Source: Actinomycetospora sp. (GTDB lineage: Bacteria > Actinomycetota > Actinomycetes > Mycobacteriales > Pseudonocardiaceae). From it: 35,356 bases of DNA. The stretch is taken from positions 1-35,356 of the forward strand of contig JAQSWW010000039.1 of assembly GCA_029266415.1 (NCBI GenBank), in the 5' to 3' direction. A model generated the notes under the pieces. It was not told where the DNA came from, ran no database searches, and saw only the letters and a program-made list of their open reading frames with translations. The first letter of the stretch is position 1; each line of letters opens with the position of its first letter. The translations under genes were made by a program, and so were the position numbers. This document shows positions 17,141-26,539 of this stretch, piece after piece.

Positions 17141-18075
17141 CCGGCGCGCTCCTGCGCGTCGAGGGCCGCGCCGACCATGCCCGCGCGTCCGCCCAGCACG
17201 GCCGGGCGCACGTCGGCGAGCCGGCGGTGCGGTCCCCCCGTGATCTCCTCGGCGTAGCGGGCGCGGGCCCGCGGCAGGTAGAGCGGCGCCGACGCGGACA
17301 CGTCGCCGCCCACGACGATCACGTCGGGGTCGAGGACGTCGGCGACCAGCGACAACGCCTGGCCCAGCCAGTCGGCGAACCCGTCCACCACCCGGCACGC
17401 CAGGTCGTCGCCCCGCTCGGCGGCGTGCGCGACGTCGCGGCCGGTGATCGGCTGCGCGCGCTCCCAGTCCGCCCGCAGCAGCGAGAAGTCGTCGGTGGCG
17501 TCGAGCCGCTCCTCGGCGTCGCGCCCGAGCGCGGTGCCGCTGCAGTAGCGCTCGAGACAGCCCCGCTTGCCGCACGGGCACGGGCGGCCGTCGCGGACGA
17601 CGGTGAGGTGGCCGAGCTCCGGGGCGACGCCGTGCGCGCCGCGGAACAGGACCCCGTCGACGAGCAGCGCCGCGCCGATCCCCGTGCCCAGCGCCACCAG
17701 CGCGGCCACCGTCGCGCCCGCGGCCGCGCCCACCCGGTGCTCGGCGAGACCGGCGGCGTTGGCGTCGTGCTCGAGCGTCACCGGCAGCCCGAGGCGCGCC
17801 CCGAGCCGGTCGACCACCGGGGCGTCGCGCCACGGCAGGTGCGCGCCGAAGGCGACCGTGCGCCGGTCGGGGTCGACGAACCCGGCCACCGCGAGCCCCA
17901 CCGCCCCCACCGCGTGGTCGGCGGCGAGCCGGCCGACGAGGTCGGCGACGGTGTCGTCGAGGGCGTCGGGCCGGTCGGCGGTCGCTGCCGAGGCCTCGGC
18001 GAGGACGGTCCCGTCGGGGTCCACGACGCCGGCGCGCACCGAGGTCCCCCCGCTGTCGACGCCGACGGTCAGCAC
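17137..18075 (-). CDS. glkA: ROK family glucokinase (GlkA-like)
   Basis: Phosphorylates glucose with ATP, by family. 312 residues. N-terminal phosphate loop GVDSGGTSVRAG (5-16), catalytic Asp 104 in EHDANAAG, and the ROK zinc site: His 156 (ELGHL) with Cys 166, 168 and 173 in CPCGKRGC. No N-terminal HTH, so it is an enzyme rather than a repressor. In Streptomyces coelicolor glkA (SCO2126) lies in a corresponding gene order and is central to glucose repression; orthology here rests on family and position. GTG 18075 overlaps the upstream gene by 7 bases. Last gene of the SRPBCC–ArsA-like operon. Confidence 0.88.
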   Translation of the reverse strand: MLTVGVDSGGTSVRAGVVDPDGTVLAEASAATADRPDALDDTVADLVGRLAADHAVGAVGLAVAGFVDPDRRTVAFGAHLPWRDAPVVDRLGARLGLPVTLEHDANAAGLAEHRVGAAAGATVAALVALGTGIGAALLVDGVLFRGAHGVAPELGHLTVVRDGRPCPCGKRGCLERYCSGTALGRDAEERLDATDDFSLLRADWERAQPITGRDVAHAAERGDDLACRVVDGFADWLGQALSLVADVLDPDVIVVGGDVSASAPLYLPRARARYAEEITGGPHRRLADVRPAVLGGRAGMVGAALDAQERAG

Positions 18076-18866
18076 GAGGCGCTGCTGTCGGGACCGTCGG
18101 TCCCGTCCCGGCGCGCGGGCCGCCGGATCGCGATCCGCTGCACCGAAGGGCGCGCGGGTCCGCCCGCGGCGGGCGGCGTCGCGGGCCGGGCGCTGCGGGC
18201 CGGGCGCGCGGGGGCCGGCTCGGCAACCGGGGTCGGCGCGGGCGTGCCCGTCTCGGTGGAGGGCACGCCCTGTCCGCGGAAGGCCGCCGAGCGCGGCGAG
18301 GCCCGGCGGACCGGTGGACGCCGGCGGCCGGGCACGCCCGTGGGACCGGGCGGCGTCTCGGGCTGGGCCGGCTCGGGCTCGGGGGTCGGCACGGGGACAT
18401 CGGCGCGCGGCGGGACGGGCTCGTCGGCGACCGGAGCCGCGCCCCACGCGTCCCACGCCCCCCACTCGGCGGGCCAGCCGGGCGGGGCCGGCGTCGCGGG
18501 GTGCTCGCCGGGCGGAGGCCAGGCGTGCTGGTGACCGTGCTGGTGACCGTGACCCGGCTCCTGGTGGGCCTGGACCATGAGCCGCAGCAGGGCCATGAGC
18601 CCCGAGGCCTGCTCGGCGAGACGGGCGGTCAGCTCCGGCTGCTCGCCGCGCAGGGCGGCCACGAGCGCGCAGACCGGGCACCAGGTGCAGGGTCCGGCGC
18701 TCTGTGCGGGACGGGACGGCGCGCCCTCCCCCGCGGCGCCGCGGTCCGCGCGGCTACCCAGCCAGTCGAGCAGGGCGGACGCCGTCGCGCGCGCCTCCTG
18801 CGTCAGGCGCTCCTGCGCGGCGCGGCCGGCGTCGGACGCGGCCCCGTCCCCGGACGGCGCGCTCAC
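18069..18866 (-). CDS. Cys/His-rich DUF5304-like protein (Rv2183c/SCO2127 position)
   Basis: 265-residue protein of unknown function. An N-terminal helical part (ERLTQEARATASALLDWL) leads to CTWCPVCALVAALRGEQPE with Cys 60, 63 and 66, then a helix (LTARLAEQASGLMALLRLM) and a His-rich run (HGHQHGHQH, about 106-114). The remaining ~150 residues are Pro/Ala/Arg-rich and low in complexity. The CxxCPxC element followed by the helix is what actinobacterial homologues share; metal binding is inferred. In Streptomyces the gene just before glkA (SCO2127) has been linked to glucose repression. GTG 18866 overlaps the ArsA-like stop (GTGA); the end overlaps glkA by 7 bases. Confidence 0.78.
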   Translation of the reverse strand: MSAPSGDGAASDAGRAAQERLTQEARATASALLDWLGSRADRGAAGEGAPSRPAQSAGPCTWCPVCALVAALRGEQPELTARLAEQASGLMALLRLMVQAHQEPGHGHQHGHQHAWPPPGEHPATPAPPGWPAEWGAWDAWGAAPVADEPVPPRADVPVPTPEPEPAQPETPPGPTGVPGRRRPPVRRASPRSAAFRGQGVPSTETGTPAPTPVAEPAPARPARSARPATPPAAGGPARPSVQRIAIRRPARRDGTDGPDSSASC

Positions 18867-20095
18867 CGCATCCACACGGACGGGTCGGGGCGGAAGACCA
18901 CCGAGAGCACGTCGTCGTCCAGGTCGGCGCCCGTCACCTCGCACCGGCGCAGCACCGGCGGCAGGGCCACCGAGCGCCGGCGCCCGTCGACGGTGACGGC
19001 GAGCTCGTCGCCGATGCGCGCGAGATCGACCGCGGCCTCGCCGATGCCGGCGACGTGGAGGTCGAGGACGAACTCGCTCTCGGGGGCGGTGCCGGTGCCG
19101 GCCGTGCGGCGCACCGCCACGAGGGCGCGCCCGACCGGGCCGTCGAGGGGATCGTCGTCGCCGTAGATCACCTCGGCGAGGTCGGCGAGGGCGTCGACGC
19201 CCACCGGCTCGCCGGCCTCGTGGGGCACGCGCCGCACGGGCACGTCACCGCCGGCCCCGGCCAGGTCGGCGAGCACCGCCTCCTGCTCGGCCCGGCGCGC
19301 CCGCACCCAGGCGGCGGCCTCACCGCGGCCCTGGCCCGCGTCGGGCACCAGGCGGTTGGCGACCATGCCGTCGACGTGCAGGCCGTGCAGCGCCAGCGCG
19401 GTGAGCGTGCGCCGGGTCTCGGCCGCGACCACCCGCTCGGGGGTCAGGACGAGGCGGATCGTGGTGGTGCGGTGGTCGGCGAGCAGGTCGCGCAGGCCGG
19501 CGAGCTGCTCGGCGAGCCGCGAGAGCGACGCCGCGGCCGCGTCCCACTTCGCCACCGTCGCGCCGCTGCCGGACAGGCCCGCGAGGACGCCGCGCACGGC
19601 GCGGCGGTGCGCGGGGAAGAGCCGCTCGAGGTAGGAGCCGAGCGCCTCGGGCAGGGCCAGCAGGCGCAGGGTCTCGGCGGTCGGCCCGCAGTCGACGACG
19701 ACGACCTCCCACGGACCGTCGACCGTCGCGCGCCGCACGTCCTCCAGGGCGAGCAGCTCCTCCACCCCGGGCAGCACGGTCAGCTCGTCCGCCACCATCT
19801 CGTCCACGCCCGCGCCGGCGAGCAGCGTGCGCAGCTGGGTGCGCAGCGGCTCCCAGGCGTCGTCGACCAGCGCGCGGGTGTCGATGTGGGCGGCGAACAG
19901 CCCGGGGTACGCCCGCGGCGCCACCTCGGCCGGCGTGCCGTCGAGGCGGGCGTCGAACGCGTCACCGAGTGAGTGGGCGGGGTCCGCCGACAGGGCGAGC
20001 ACCTTGCGCCCCCCGCGGGCCAGCGCCACCGCGGTGGCCGCCGCCGTGGTGGTCTTCCCGACGCCACCCTTGCCCGTGAACAGCAGGACCCGCAC
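18863..20095 (-). CDS. ArsA/GET3-like ATPase (Rv2184c family)
   Basis: 410-residue P-loop ATPase of the ArsA/Get3 group. Deviant Walker A GKGGVGKTT at 8-16, the switch region LSADPAHSLGDAFD, and VVVDCGPTAETLRLLALP (Walker B/switch II) match ArsA-type anion-pump ATPases. No paired second ATPase, arsB or arsenic genes are near, so arsenite export is unlikely. The C-terminal third (VTGADLDDDVLSVVF, VDGRRRSVALPPVL) looks like a small alpha-crystallin-type beta domain seen in some bacterial Get3 homologues. GTG 20095 directly follows the SRPBCC stop. It shares an operon with the SRPBCC and glucokinase genes. Confidence 0.9.
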   Translation of the reverse strand: MRVLLFTGKGGVGKTTTAAATAVALARGGRKVLALSADPAHSLGDAFDARLDGTPAEVAPRAYPGLFAAHIDTRALVDDAWEPLRTQLRTLLAGAGVDEMVADELTVLPGVEELLALEDVRRATVDGPWEVVVVDCGPTAETLRLLALPEALGSYLERLFPAHRRAVRGVLAGLSGSGATVAKWDAAAASLSRLAEQLAGLRDLLADHRTTTIRLVLTPERVVAAETRRTLTALALHGLHVDGMVANRLVPDAGQGRGEAAAWVRARRAEQEAVLADLAGAGGDVPVRRVPHEAGEPVGVDALADLAEVIYGDDDPLDGPVGRALVAVRRTAGTGTAPESEFVLDLHVAGIGEAAVDLARIGDELAVTVDGRRRSVALPPVLRRCEVTGADLDDDVLSVVFRPDPSVWMR

Positions 20096-20524
20096 TCAGC
20101 CCTCCACGCGCCGCTTCAGCCCCGTCAGCGCTTGATCCATGATCCGCTTCTCGGCCCGGCGCTTGAGCAGGCCGGGCAGAGGCACCGCGAGATCCACGGA
20201 GAGCGTATAGGTGACCTCGGTGGCGGTGCCGTCCTCGGCCAGGCGGTAGCGGCCCCGCTGGGAGCGCTGCATCTGCCCCGACACGAGGTCCCAGGTCACG
20301 CCGTCGTCCTGCCAGTCGTAGGCCAGCACGTAGGTGTCCTTGATCGGGCCCGCGTCGAGTGAGAACTTCACCTGCTCCGGGCGGCCCTCGTCGTCGTGGG
20401 TCAGCACGGTGGCCGAGGTGATCGCGTCCGCCCACTCGGGGTAGCGGTCGAAGTCGGCGATGACCCCGAGCACGTCGGACGCCGGCGCCGCGATCGTGAT
20501 GGACTGCGTCGACTCGTCGGCCAT
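20096..20524 (-). CDS. SRPBCC/START-like protein (Rv2185c, TB16.3 family)
   Basis: 142-residue lipid/polyketide cyclase-like protein with a helix-grip fold. STQSITIAAPASDVLGVIADF and YPEWADAI at the start, a central beta sheet (YVLAYDWQDDGVTWDLVSGQ), and a long C-terminal helix (LLKRRAEKRIMDQALTGLKR) are typical of the Rv2185c group. The fold makes a hydrophobic cavity; the ligand is unknown. ATG 20524 is the start; TAGCCT lies 8 nt upstream, with no ribosome site. First gene of the operon ending in glkA; its stop touches the ArsA-like start with no gap. Confidence 0.9.
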   Translation of the reverse strand: MADESTQSITIAAPASDVLGVIADFDRYPEWADAITSATVLTHDDEGRPEQVKFSLDAGPIKDTYVLAYDWQDDGVTWDLVSGQMQRSQRGRYRLAEDGTATEVTYTLSVDLAVPLPGLLKRRAEKRIMDQALTGLKRRVEG

Positions 20525-20532
20525 GGCGGAAG

Positions 20533-20538
20533 AGGCTA
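20533..20538 (-). promoter_or_regulatory. candidate -10 (TAGCCT) for leaderless SRPBCC–arsA-like–glkA mRNA
   Basis: TAGCCT, 8 nt, then ATG 20524. The same hexamer and spacing occurs before the NYN gene at 28324. Confidence 0.5.
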
Positions 20539-20610
20539 CCGGCCGCGGCGGCGCGGACCGGCACGGGCGGGCCCCCGGTCGTCCACCCGCGTGACCCGGC
20601 CCTCACCCGG

Positions 20611-21024
20611 TCAGCCGGACGTGACCGGGCCCTCGTCCCGCACGTGCGCCGGCGGGACGCCCGGCGGCCGGCCGCCCTCGAGGCGGTCCTTGAGCGCGAA
20701 CGCGAGGGCCTTGGCCGCGCGCTGGCGCCGCACCACCTCGCGGGTGGCGGCGCGGCGGCCCAGCGGGGCGCCGACCGGGTCGACGCGCAGGAACCAGTGC
20801 AGCACCGTGCCGTCGCCGACGGCCTCGAGCCACACCTCCATGCTGCCGCGCCACGCGTCGCCGACGACGCTCCACCGCACGCCCTGCGCCCCACGGTCGG
20901 CGAACACCCGCAGGTCGAGGTCGGGCCACAGGCTCCGCCAGCGGGCCGGGTCCGCGAACTCCGCGGCCAGGCGCTGCGGGGGCACCGCGAGGAAGGTCTC
21001 GTCCACCACGTCGACGGCCGCCAC
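20611..21024 (-). CDS. second SRPBCC-type protein (Rv2186c position)
   Basis: 137-residue protein. VVDETFLAVPPQRLAAEFAD, then WRSLWPDLDLRVF, WRGSMEVWLEAVGDGTVLHW and a C-terminal Arg-rich helix (EVVRRQRAAKALAFALKDRL) fit a polyketide cyclase/START-like fold, and the position equals Rv2186c. Start is uncertain: GTG 21024 directly abuts a GGGAG run, and GTG 21009 or 21006 would remove five or six residues. An 86-base gap with a new -10 separates it from the next SRPBCC gene, so the two are probably separate transcripts. Confidence 0.8.
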   Translation of the reverse strand: MAAVDVVDETFLAVPPQRLAAEFADPARWRSLWPDLDLRVFADRGAQGVRWSVVGDAWRGSMEVWLEAVGDGTVLHWFLRVDPVGAPLGRRAATREVVRRQRAAKALAFALKDRLEGGRPPGVPPAHVRDEGPVTSG

Positions 21025-21121
21025 CCTCCCAGCGTCGCAGGTCGCCGGGAGCGGCCCGGCGTGCGGCGGGTGGGCGATTCGTCCGGCTACGTGGAGGTAG
21101 TGGACGACGGGAGGACGCCAC

Positions 21122-21127
21122 TAGGGT
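21122..21127 (+). promoter_or_regulatory. candidate -10 (TAGGGT) for fadD15
   Basis: TAGGGT with a weak TGGACG 15 nt upstream. Transcription near 21134 would give a ~70-nt leader carrying CAGGAG before ATG 21206. Confidence 0.35.
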
Positions 21128-21205
21128 CACGACCGGACCAGCGAGGCGCGCGGGGCACGGACGCGCAGCGGAGCGGAGCCGGACCATCGGCAGGAGTGGG
21201 ACGAG

Positions 21206-22999
<1,794 letters not shown>

Positions 23000-23007
23000 G
23001 CCGGTAA

Positions 23008-23028
23008 CAGCGAACGCGCTGTTCGCTG
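23008..23028. terminator. bidirectional hairpin between fadD15 and pimB'
   Basis: Perfect 8-bp inverted repeat CAGCGAAC/GTTCGCTG with a 5-nt loop, followed on the + strand by CTTCT. It sits in the 64-base gap of two convergent genes. Confidence 0.65.
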
Positions 23029-23063
23029 CTTCTACGCGCACGAAGTCCGCGTTCCCTCGCGGC

Positions 23064-24209
23064 TCAGCCGGCCGCGAGCGCGCGCAGGCGGGCGGCGCGG
23101 GCCTCCCAGGTCCAGTCCGCGCGCATCCACCGGCGGCCGGCCTCGCCCATCGCGCGGGCGGCGTCGGGGTCGGCCAGCAGGTCCGCGAGGGTATCGGCGA
23201 CGTCGGCGGGGTCGCGGCCGTCGACGAGTCGCCCGGTCTCCCCCGGCCGGACGGTCTCGGGCGCGCCGCCCGACCGGCCGGCGACGACGGGCACCCCGGC
23301 GGCCTGGGCCTCGAGCAGGACGATCCCGAGGCCCTCGACGTCGAGGCCGCCGCCGAGCGTGCGGCACGGCAGCGCCGAGACGTCGGCGGCGGCGTGGTGG
23401 GCCGGTACCTCGTCCGGAGTCATGGGGCCGGTGAACACGACGTGGTCGGCGACGCCGTGGGCGCGTGCGAGGCGGCGGAGACGGTCGCGGTCCGGGCCGT
23501 CGCCGGCGATCACCAGCGCCGCCCCGGGCACCGCCGCCCGCAACCGTGGCAGGGCGGCGACGAGCACGTCCTGGCCCTTGCGCCGCACCAGCCGCGACAC
23601 GCACACCACCAGCGGCCGTTCCCCCAGCCCGTGGCGCCGCCGGATCGCCGCGCGGGCGTCCGGATCGGGGTGGAACCGGGCGGTGTCGATGCCCGAGGGC
23701 AGGGGCTCGAGGACGGCGTCGGGGCCCAGGGCCGGCGCGATCCGCCCGCGCGTGTAGCGGCTGACGGTGGTGACGACGTCACACTGGCGTCCGATGCGCC
23801 GCAGGGCCTGCCGGCTGCCGGGCAGCATCGACCAGCCGACCTCGTGCCCGTGGGTGCTGGCGAGCACCCGGTGGGCGCCCGCCCGGCGCAGCGCCGGCGC
23901 CATGAGCCCCAGCGGCGCGGCCGCCCCGAACCACACGGTGCGGACGTCGTGGGCGCGCACGAGCTCCGCCGCCCGCCGGGTCGCGCCCGGGGTCGGCAGC
24001 ATCATCGTGGTGGGCAGGCGGTGGACCTCGAAGGGCTGCGCGGCGTCGAAGGCGCGGCACGCGGCGACGGCCTCGTCCGAGCGGGCCCACGTGGACGCGA
24101 GCACGACGAGCTCGTCGGCGGGCAGGTGCGTGGTCAACGCGTGCAGGTAGGACTGGATGCCGCCGGGCCGGGGCGGGAAGTCGTTGGTGACCAGCAGCGT
24201 GCGCGGCAC
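23064..24209 (-). CDS. pimB: phosphatidylinositol monomannoside mannosyltransferase (PimB')
   Basis: GT4 glycosyltransferase of the GT-B fold that adds the second mannose to phosphatidyl-myo-inositol monomannoside on the inner membrane face. 381 residues (Rv2188c is 385). LLVTNDFPPRPGGIQSYLH at the N-terminus, PLPSGIDTARFHP (linker), VCVSRLVRRKGQDVLV, and the donor site VEGLGIVLLEAQAAGVPVV with the E-x7-E pattern. Place between fadD15 and the NlpC/P60 gene matches M. tuberculosis. GTG 24209 is the start; GAGGCT lies 7 nt upstream. It indicates PIM/lipomannan lipids in the envelope. Confidence 0.93.
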   Translation of the reverse strand: MPRTLLVTNDFPPRPGGIQSYLHALTTHLPADELVVLASTWARSDEAVAACRAFDAAQPFEVHRLPTTMMLPTPGATRRAAELVRAHDVRTVWFGAAAPLGLMAPALRRAGAHRVLASTHGHEVGWSMLPGSRQALRRIGRQCDVVTTVSRYTRGRIAPALGPDAVLEPLPSGIDTARFHPDPDARAAIRRRHGLGERPLVVCVSRLVRRKGQDVLVAALPRLRAAVPGAALVIAGDGPDRDRLRRLARAHGVADHVVFTGPMTPDEVPAHHAAADVSALPCRTLGGGLDVEGLGIVLLEAQAAGVPVVAGRSGGAPETVRPGETGRLVDGRDPADVADTLADLLADPDAARAMGEAGRRWMRADWTWEARAARLRALAAG

Positions 24210-24255
24210 GGGCCGGAGCCTCGCACGCGGCGGGGCGGGCGCCCGCCACGGGCCG

Positions 24256-25143
24256 TCAGGACCAGCGGCGCAGGAACTCCGTCGCGGCGGCGTTGACCTC
24301 GGCGGGGTGCGAGGCGCTCAGGAAGTGCTGCCCGCCCTCGACCACCTGGAGCTCGGCGGCGTGGGCGTTGACGAACCGGCCGATCTCGTCCTCGGCATTG
24401 GCCACCGAGTAGACCTGGTCCGCCGTGCCGTGCAGCCACCGGACCGGGCAGCGCACGCCGTCGAGGCGTCCGTGCAGGCCGTCGCGGTCCCGCAGGTTGA
24501 TCGAGCTCGTCCGCAGCCGGCGGCGCCCGTCGTCGCCGGTGTAGTTCTGCTGGTGTGCCGAGTGCCAGAACGCCCGCGTGTCCGCGTCGACGTCGGCGTC
24601 GAACCCGGCCTCGAGCACGGCGTCCACGACGTCGGTCGGGACCACCCAGTCGTCGTCGACCGGCGCGGCGAGGGCGTCGATGGCCGGGGTGCAGAACGCC
24701 ACGCCGTCCCAGCACCCGAGCTCGCGGCTGCGCGGGCTCTCGGAATCCATCGAGGTGCCGAGCGGGATGATGCCCCGGACCACCGACGGCGCGAGCATCG
24801 CCATCCGGGCGGCGATCCAGCCGCCCTGGGACGTCCCGAGCACGAACGCCTGGGAGACGTCCAGGGCCTCCAGCACCTGCAGCGCGGCGACCGCGCTGTC
24901 CCAGTACGTGAAGTCCTCGTACCCGGCGCGGGTGCTGCCGTGGCCGTAGGGCTCGACGGCGAGCAGGTTGGCGGTCTCGCTCAGCTCCTCGTCGTCGAAC
25001 TGCGGCCGGTACAGCTCCGCCGACGTGGTGAACGAATTGATCATCACGAGGGTCGGGCGCGACGCCTCGAGGCGACCGCCGAGCGCGTAGCCGATGCTCG
25101 AGGTGCCGAGATGCGGCACCGAGATGGTGTGGGCGGTGCTCAC
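24256..25143 (-). CDS. alpha/beta fold hydrolase
   Basis: 295-residue serine hydrolase of unknown substrate. LVMINSFTTSAELYRPQF (oxyanion strand), VEPYGHGSTRAG, nucleophile elbow VLGTSQGGW with Ser 105, acid in WLHGTADQVYS, and His in VVEGGQHFLSASHP give a complete triad. It resembles the haloperoxidase/pimeloyl-ACP esterase-like group. No equivalent is recalled between Rv2188c and Rv2190c except the unrelated Rv2189c, so this gene is probably lineage-specific here. GTG 25143 is chosen on promoter evidence (TTGACA-17-GATGCT, then 7 nt). ATG 25155 would overlap the -10. Confidence 0.85.
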   Translation of the reverse strand: MSTAHTISVPHLGTSSIGYALGGRLEASRPTLVMINSFTTSAELYRPQFDDEELSETANLLAVEPYGHGSTRAGYEDFTYWDSAVAALQVLEALDVSQAFVLGTSQGGWIAARMAMLAPSVVRGIIPLGTSMDSESPRSRELGCWDGVAFCTPAIDALAAPVDDDWVVPTDVVDAVLEAGFDADVDADTRAFWHSAHQQNYTGDDGRRRLRTSSINLRDRDGLHGRLDGVRCPVRWLHGTADQVYSVANAEDEIGRFVNAHAAELQVVEGGQHFLSASHPAEVNAAATEFLRRWS

Positions 25144-25149
25144 GGGGCG

Positions 25150-25179
25150 GAGCATCGGCGCCCGCGACGACCCTGTCAA
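25150..25179 (-). promoter_or_regulatory. TTGACA/GATGCT promoter placed for a leaderless hydrolase mRNA
   Basis: TTGACA (25179-25174), a 17-nt spacer, GATGCT (25156-25151), then 7 nt to GTG 25143. It is the only consensus -35 seen in the window. Confidence 0.6.
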
Positions 25180-25182
25180 CGA

Positions 25183-26289
25183 TCAGGCGAGGACGATGCG
25201 CCGGACCCCGGTGACGTTGCTGCGCACGTTCGACACCTTGACCACGTCGCCGGACTGCGGGGCCTCGAGGAACTTCCCGCCCCCGACGTAGATGCCGACG
25301 TGGCTGACGGGGCTGTTGAAGAACACCAGGTCGCCGGGCTGGGCGTCCTGCGGCGACACCGGGACGCCGACCAGCGCCTGCTGCCGGGAGACCCGCGGCA
25401 GCCCGACGCCGACCTGGCGGTAGGCCCACTGCACGAGCCCCGAGCAGTCGTAGGTGCTCGGGCCGGTGGCGCCCCAGACGTAGGGCTTGCCCTGCTGGGT
25501 GAGCGCCACCCGCAGCGCGTCCATCGCGATGCCGGCGCCGGGGATGTCGGTGGGGTAGGCCGTGGTGCCGCCGCTGCGCAGCGCGGCCAGCGTGTCGGGC
25601 GACGCCTGGGCGAGCGCCTGCTGGGCCGCGGCGACCTCCCGGTCGGCGTCGGCCTTCCGGCGGGCGGCGTCGTCGGCGGTGCGCTGCGCGTCCGCGCTCG
25701 AGCGCTCGGCGTCCAGCGCGCGGGCGGCGGCGTCGCGCTCGGCGCCCTCGGCGACGGCCGTGGCGTCGAGGAAGCGCTGGACGATCGCGCGGTTGTCCGC
25801 GGAGATGCTGTCGAGCAGCGCGGTGCGGTCGAGGTAGGCCTGCGGGGACTCGCTGCCCAGCAGCGCGCCCAGCGGGTCGAGCTGGCCACCCTGGTAGGCC
25901 GCGCGGGAGATCTGGTCGACCTCGACGAACGCGCGGTCGCGCTCGGCGCGGGCGCCGTCGGCGACGACCCGGGCCGCCTCGGACTCGCGCCGCGTGCGGT
26001 CGGCCTCCTCGCGGCGGACCGTGAGCTGCTCCCGCGCGTCCAGCGACGCCTCCGTGGCGTCGGCCGCGCGGGCGTTGGCCTGGGCGAGGGCCGTGACGGC
26101 GTCGGAGGCTCCGGGCGGGACGATGGGGTCGGCCGCGGCGGGCGCGGCGCCGACACCGACGCCGCCGACGAGCACGGCGACGAGCACGGCCAGGAGGCCA
26201 CGGACGCGCACCCTCGCGCGGCGCGGGGGCCGGCCGCCCGGCTCGTCGGCGAGCGGGGCGCGGTCAACCGCGGGACGGGGGGACGCCAC
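25183..26289 (-). CDS. NlpC/P60 peptidoglycan endopeptidase (Rv2190c-like)
   Basis: Secreted cell-wall hydrolase cleaving stem peptides. 368 residues from GTG 26289. A basic n-region, hydrophobic core (LLAVLVAVLVGGVGVGA) and APAAADP form a signal peptide. A long coiled coil follows (ARAADATEASLDAREQLTV to ADREVAAAQQALAQA), as in Rip-type autolysins where it can block the active site. The C-terminal NlpC/P60 domain has Cys 282 (YDCSGLVQWAY), His 330 (SHVGIYVGG) and Glu 342 (FLEAP), an intact triad. Start is uncertain: in-frame upstream codons reach 26445, but the signal peptide fits 26289. A -10 at 26444-26449 predicts a long leader. Confidence 0.9.
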   Translation of the reverse strand: MASPRPAVDRAPLADEPGGRPPRRARVRVRGLLAVLVAVLVGGVGVGAAPAAADPIVPPGASDAVTALAQANARAADATEASLDAREQLTVRREEADRTRRESEAARVVADGARAERDRAFVEVDQISRAAYQGGQLDPLGALLGSESPQAYLDRTALLDSISADNRAIVQRFLDATAVAEGAERDAAARALDAERSSADAQRTADDAARRKADADREVAAAQQALAQASPDTLAALRSGGTTAYPTDIPGAGIAMDALRVALTQQGKPYVWGATGPSTYDCSGLVQWAYRQVGVGLPRVSRQQALVGVPVSPQDAQPGDLVFFNSPVSHVGIYVGGGKFLEAPQSGDVVKVSNVRSNVTGVRRIVLA

Positions 26290-26443
26290 GGTCTCGTCGG
26301 GTCCTCTCTGCGCTGCGCGGCACAGCCCTGCGCCCGGACCGGGGGACGGCCCTCGCGGAGCGCCCCCGGGCCGGACGGCACGGCCCCCGACGGCCTCCAT
26401 CCGGGATCCACCTCGCCGTACTCGGCGGTAGGTGAGCGAGCGC

Positions 26444-26449
26444 ACTGTA
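26444..26449 (-). promoter_or_regulatory. candidate -10 (TACAGT) with ~150-nt leader for the NlpC/P60 gene
   Basis: TACAGT matches TANNNT well and is followed by about 150 bases of GC-rich leader before GTG 26289. The 250-base gap to the Cys-rich gene holds no other gene. Confidence 0.4.
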
Positions 26450-26539
26450 TCCGACCGCCTGCCGGATGCATCGACCGGCAGCGCCGAACGGCGGGCGCCC
26501 GAGCAGCGGGCGGTCGCCTCCGGACGGCGCGCCGCACGC

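Noticed and set aside
18863..20095. Arsenite pump ATPase
   Set aside because: No arsB, arsR or arsC nearby, a single ATPase half, and the operon context (SRPBCC, glucokinase) matches the Rv2184c group.
25183..26289. Catalytically dead RipD-type NlpC/P60 protein
   Set aside because: Cys 282, His 330 and Glu 342 are all present, so the domain looks active.
26290..26445. c-di-AMP (ydaO/yuaA) riboswitch before the NlpC/P60 gene
   Set aside because: GAGGACCCGACGAGACC recalls part of the consensus, but the other conserved blocks could not be found by eye.
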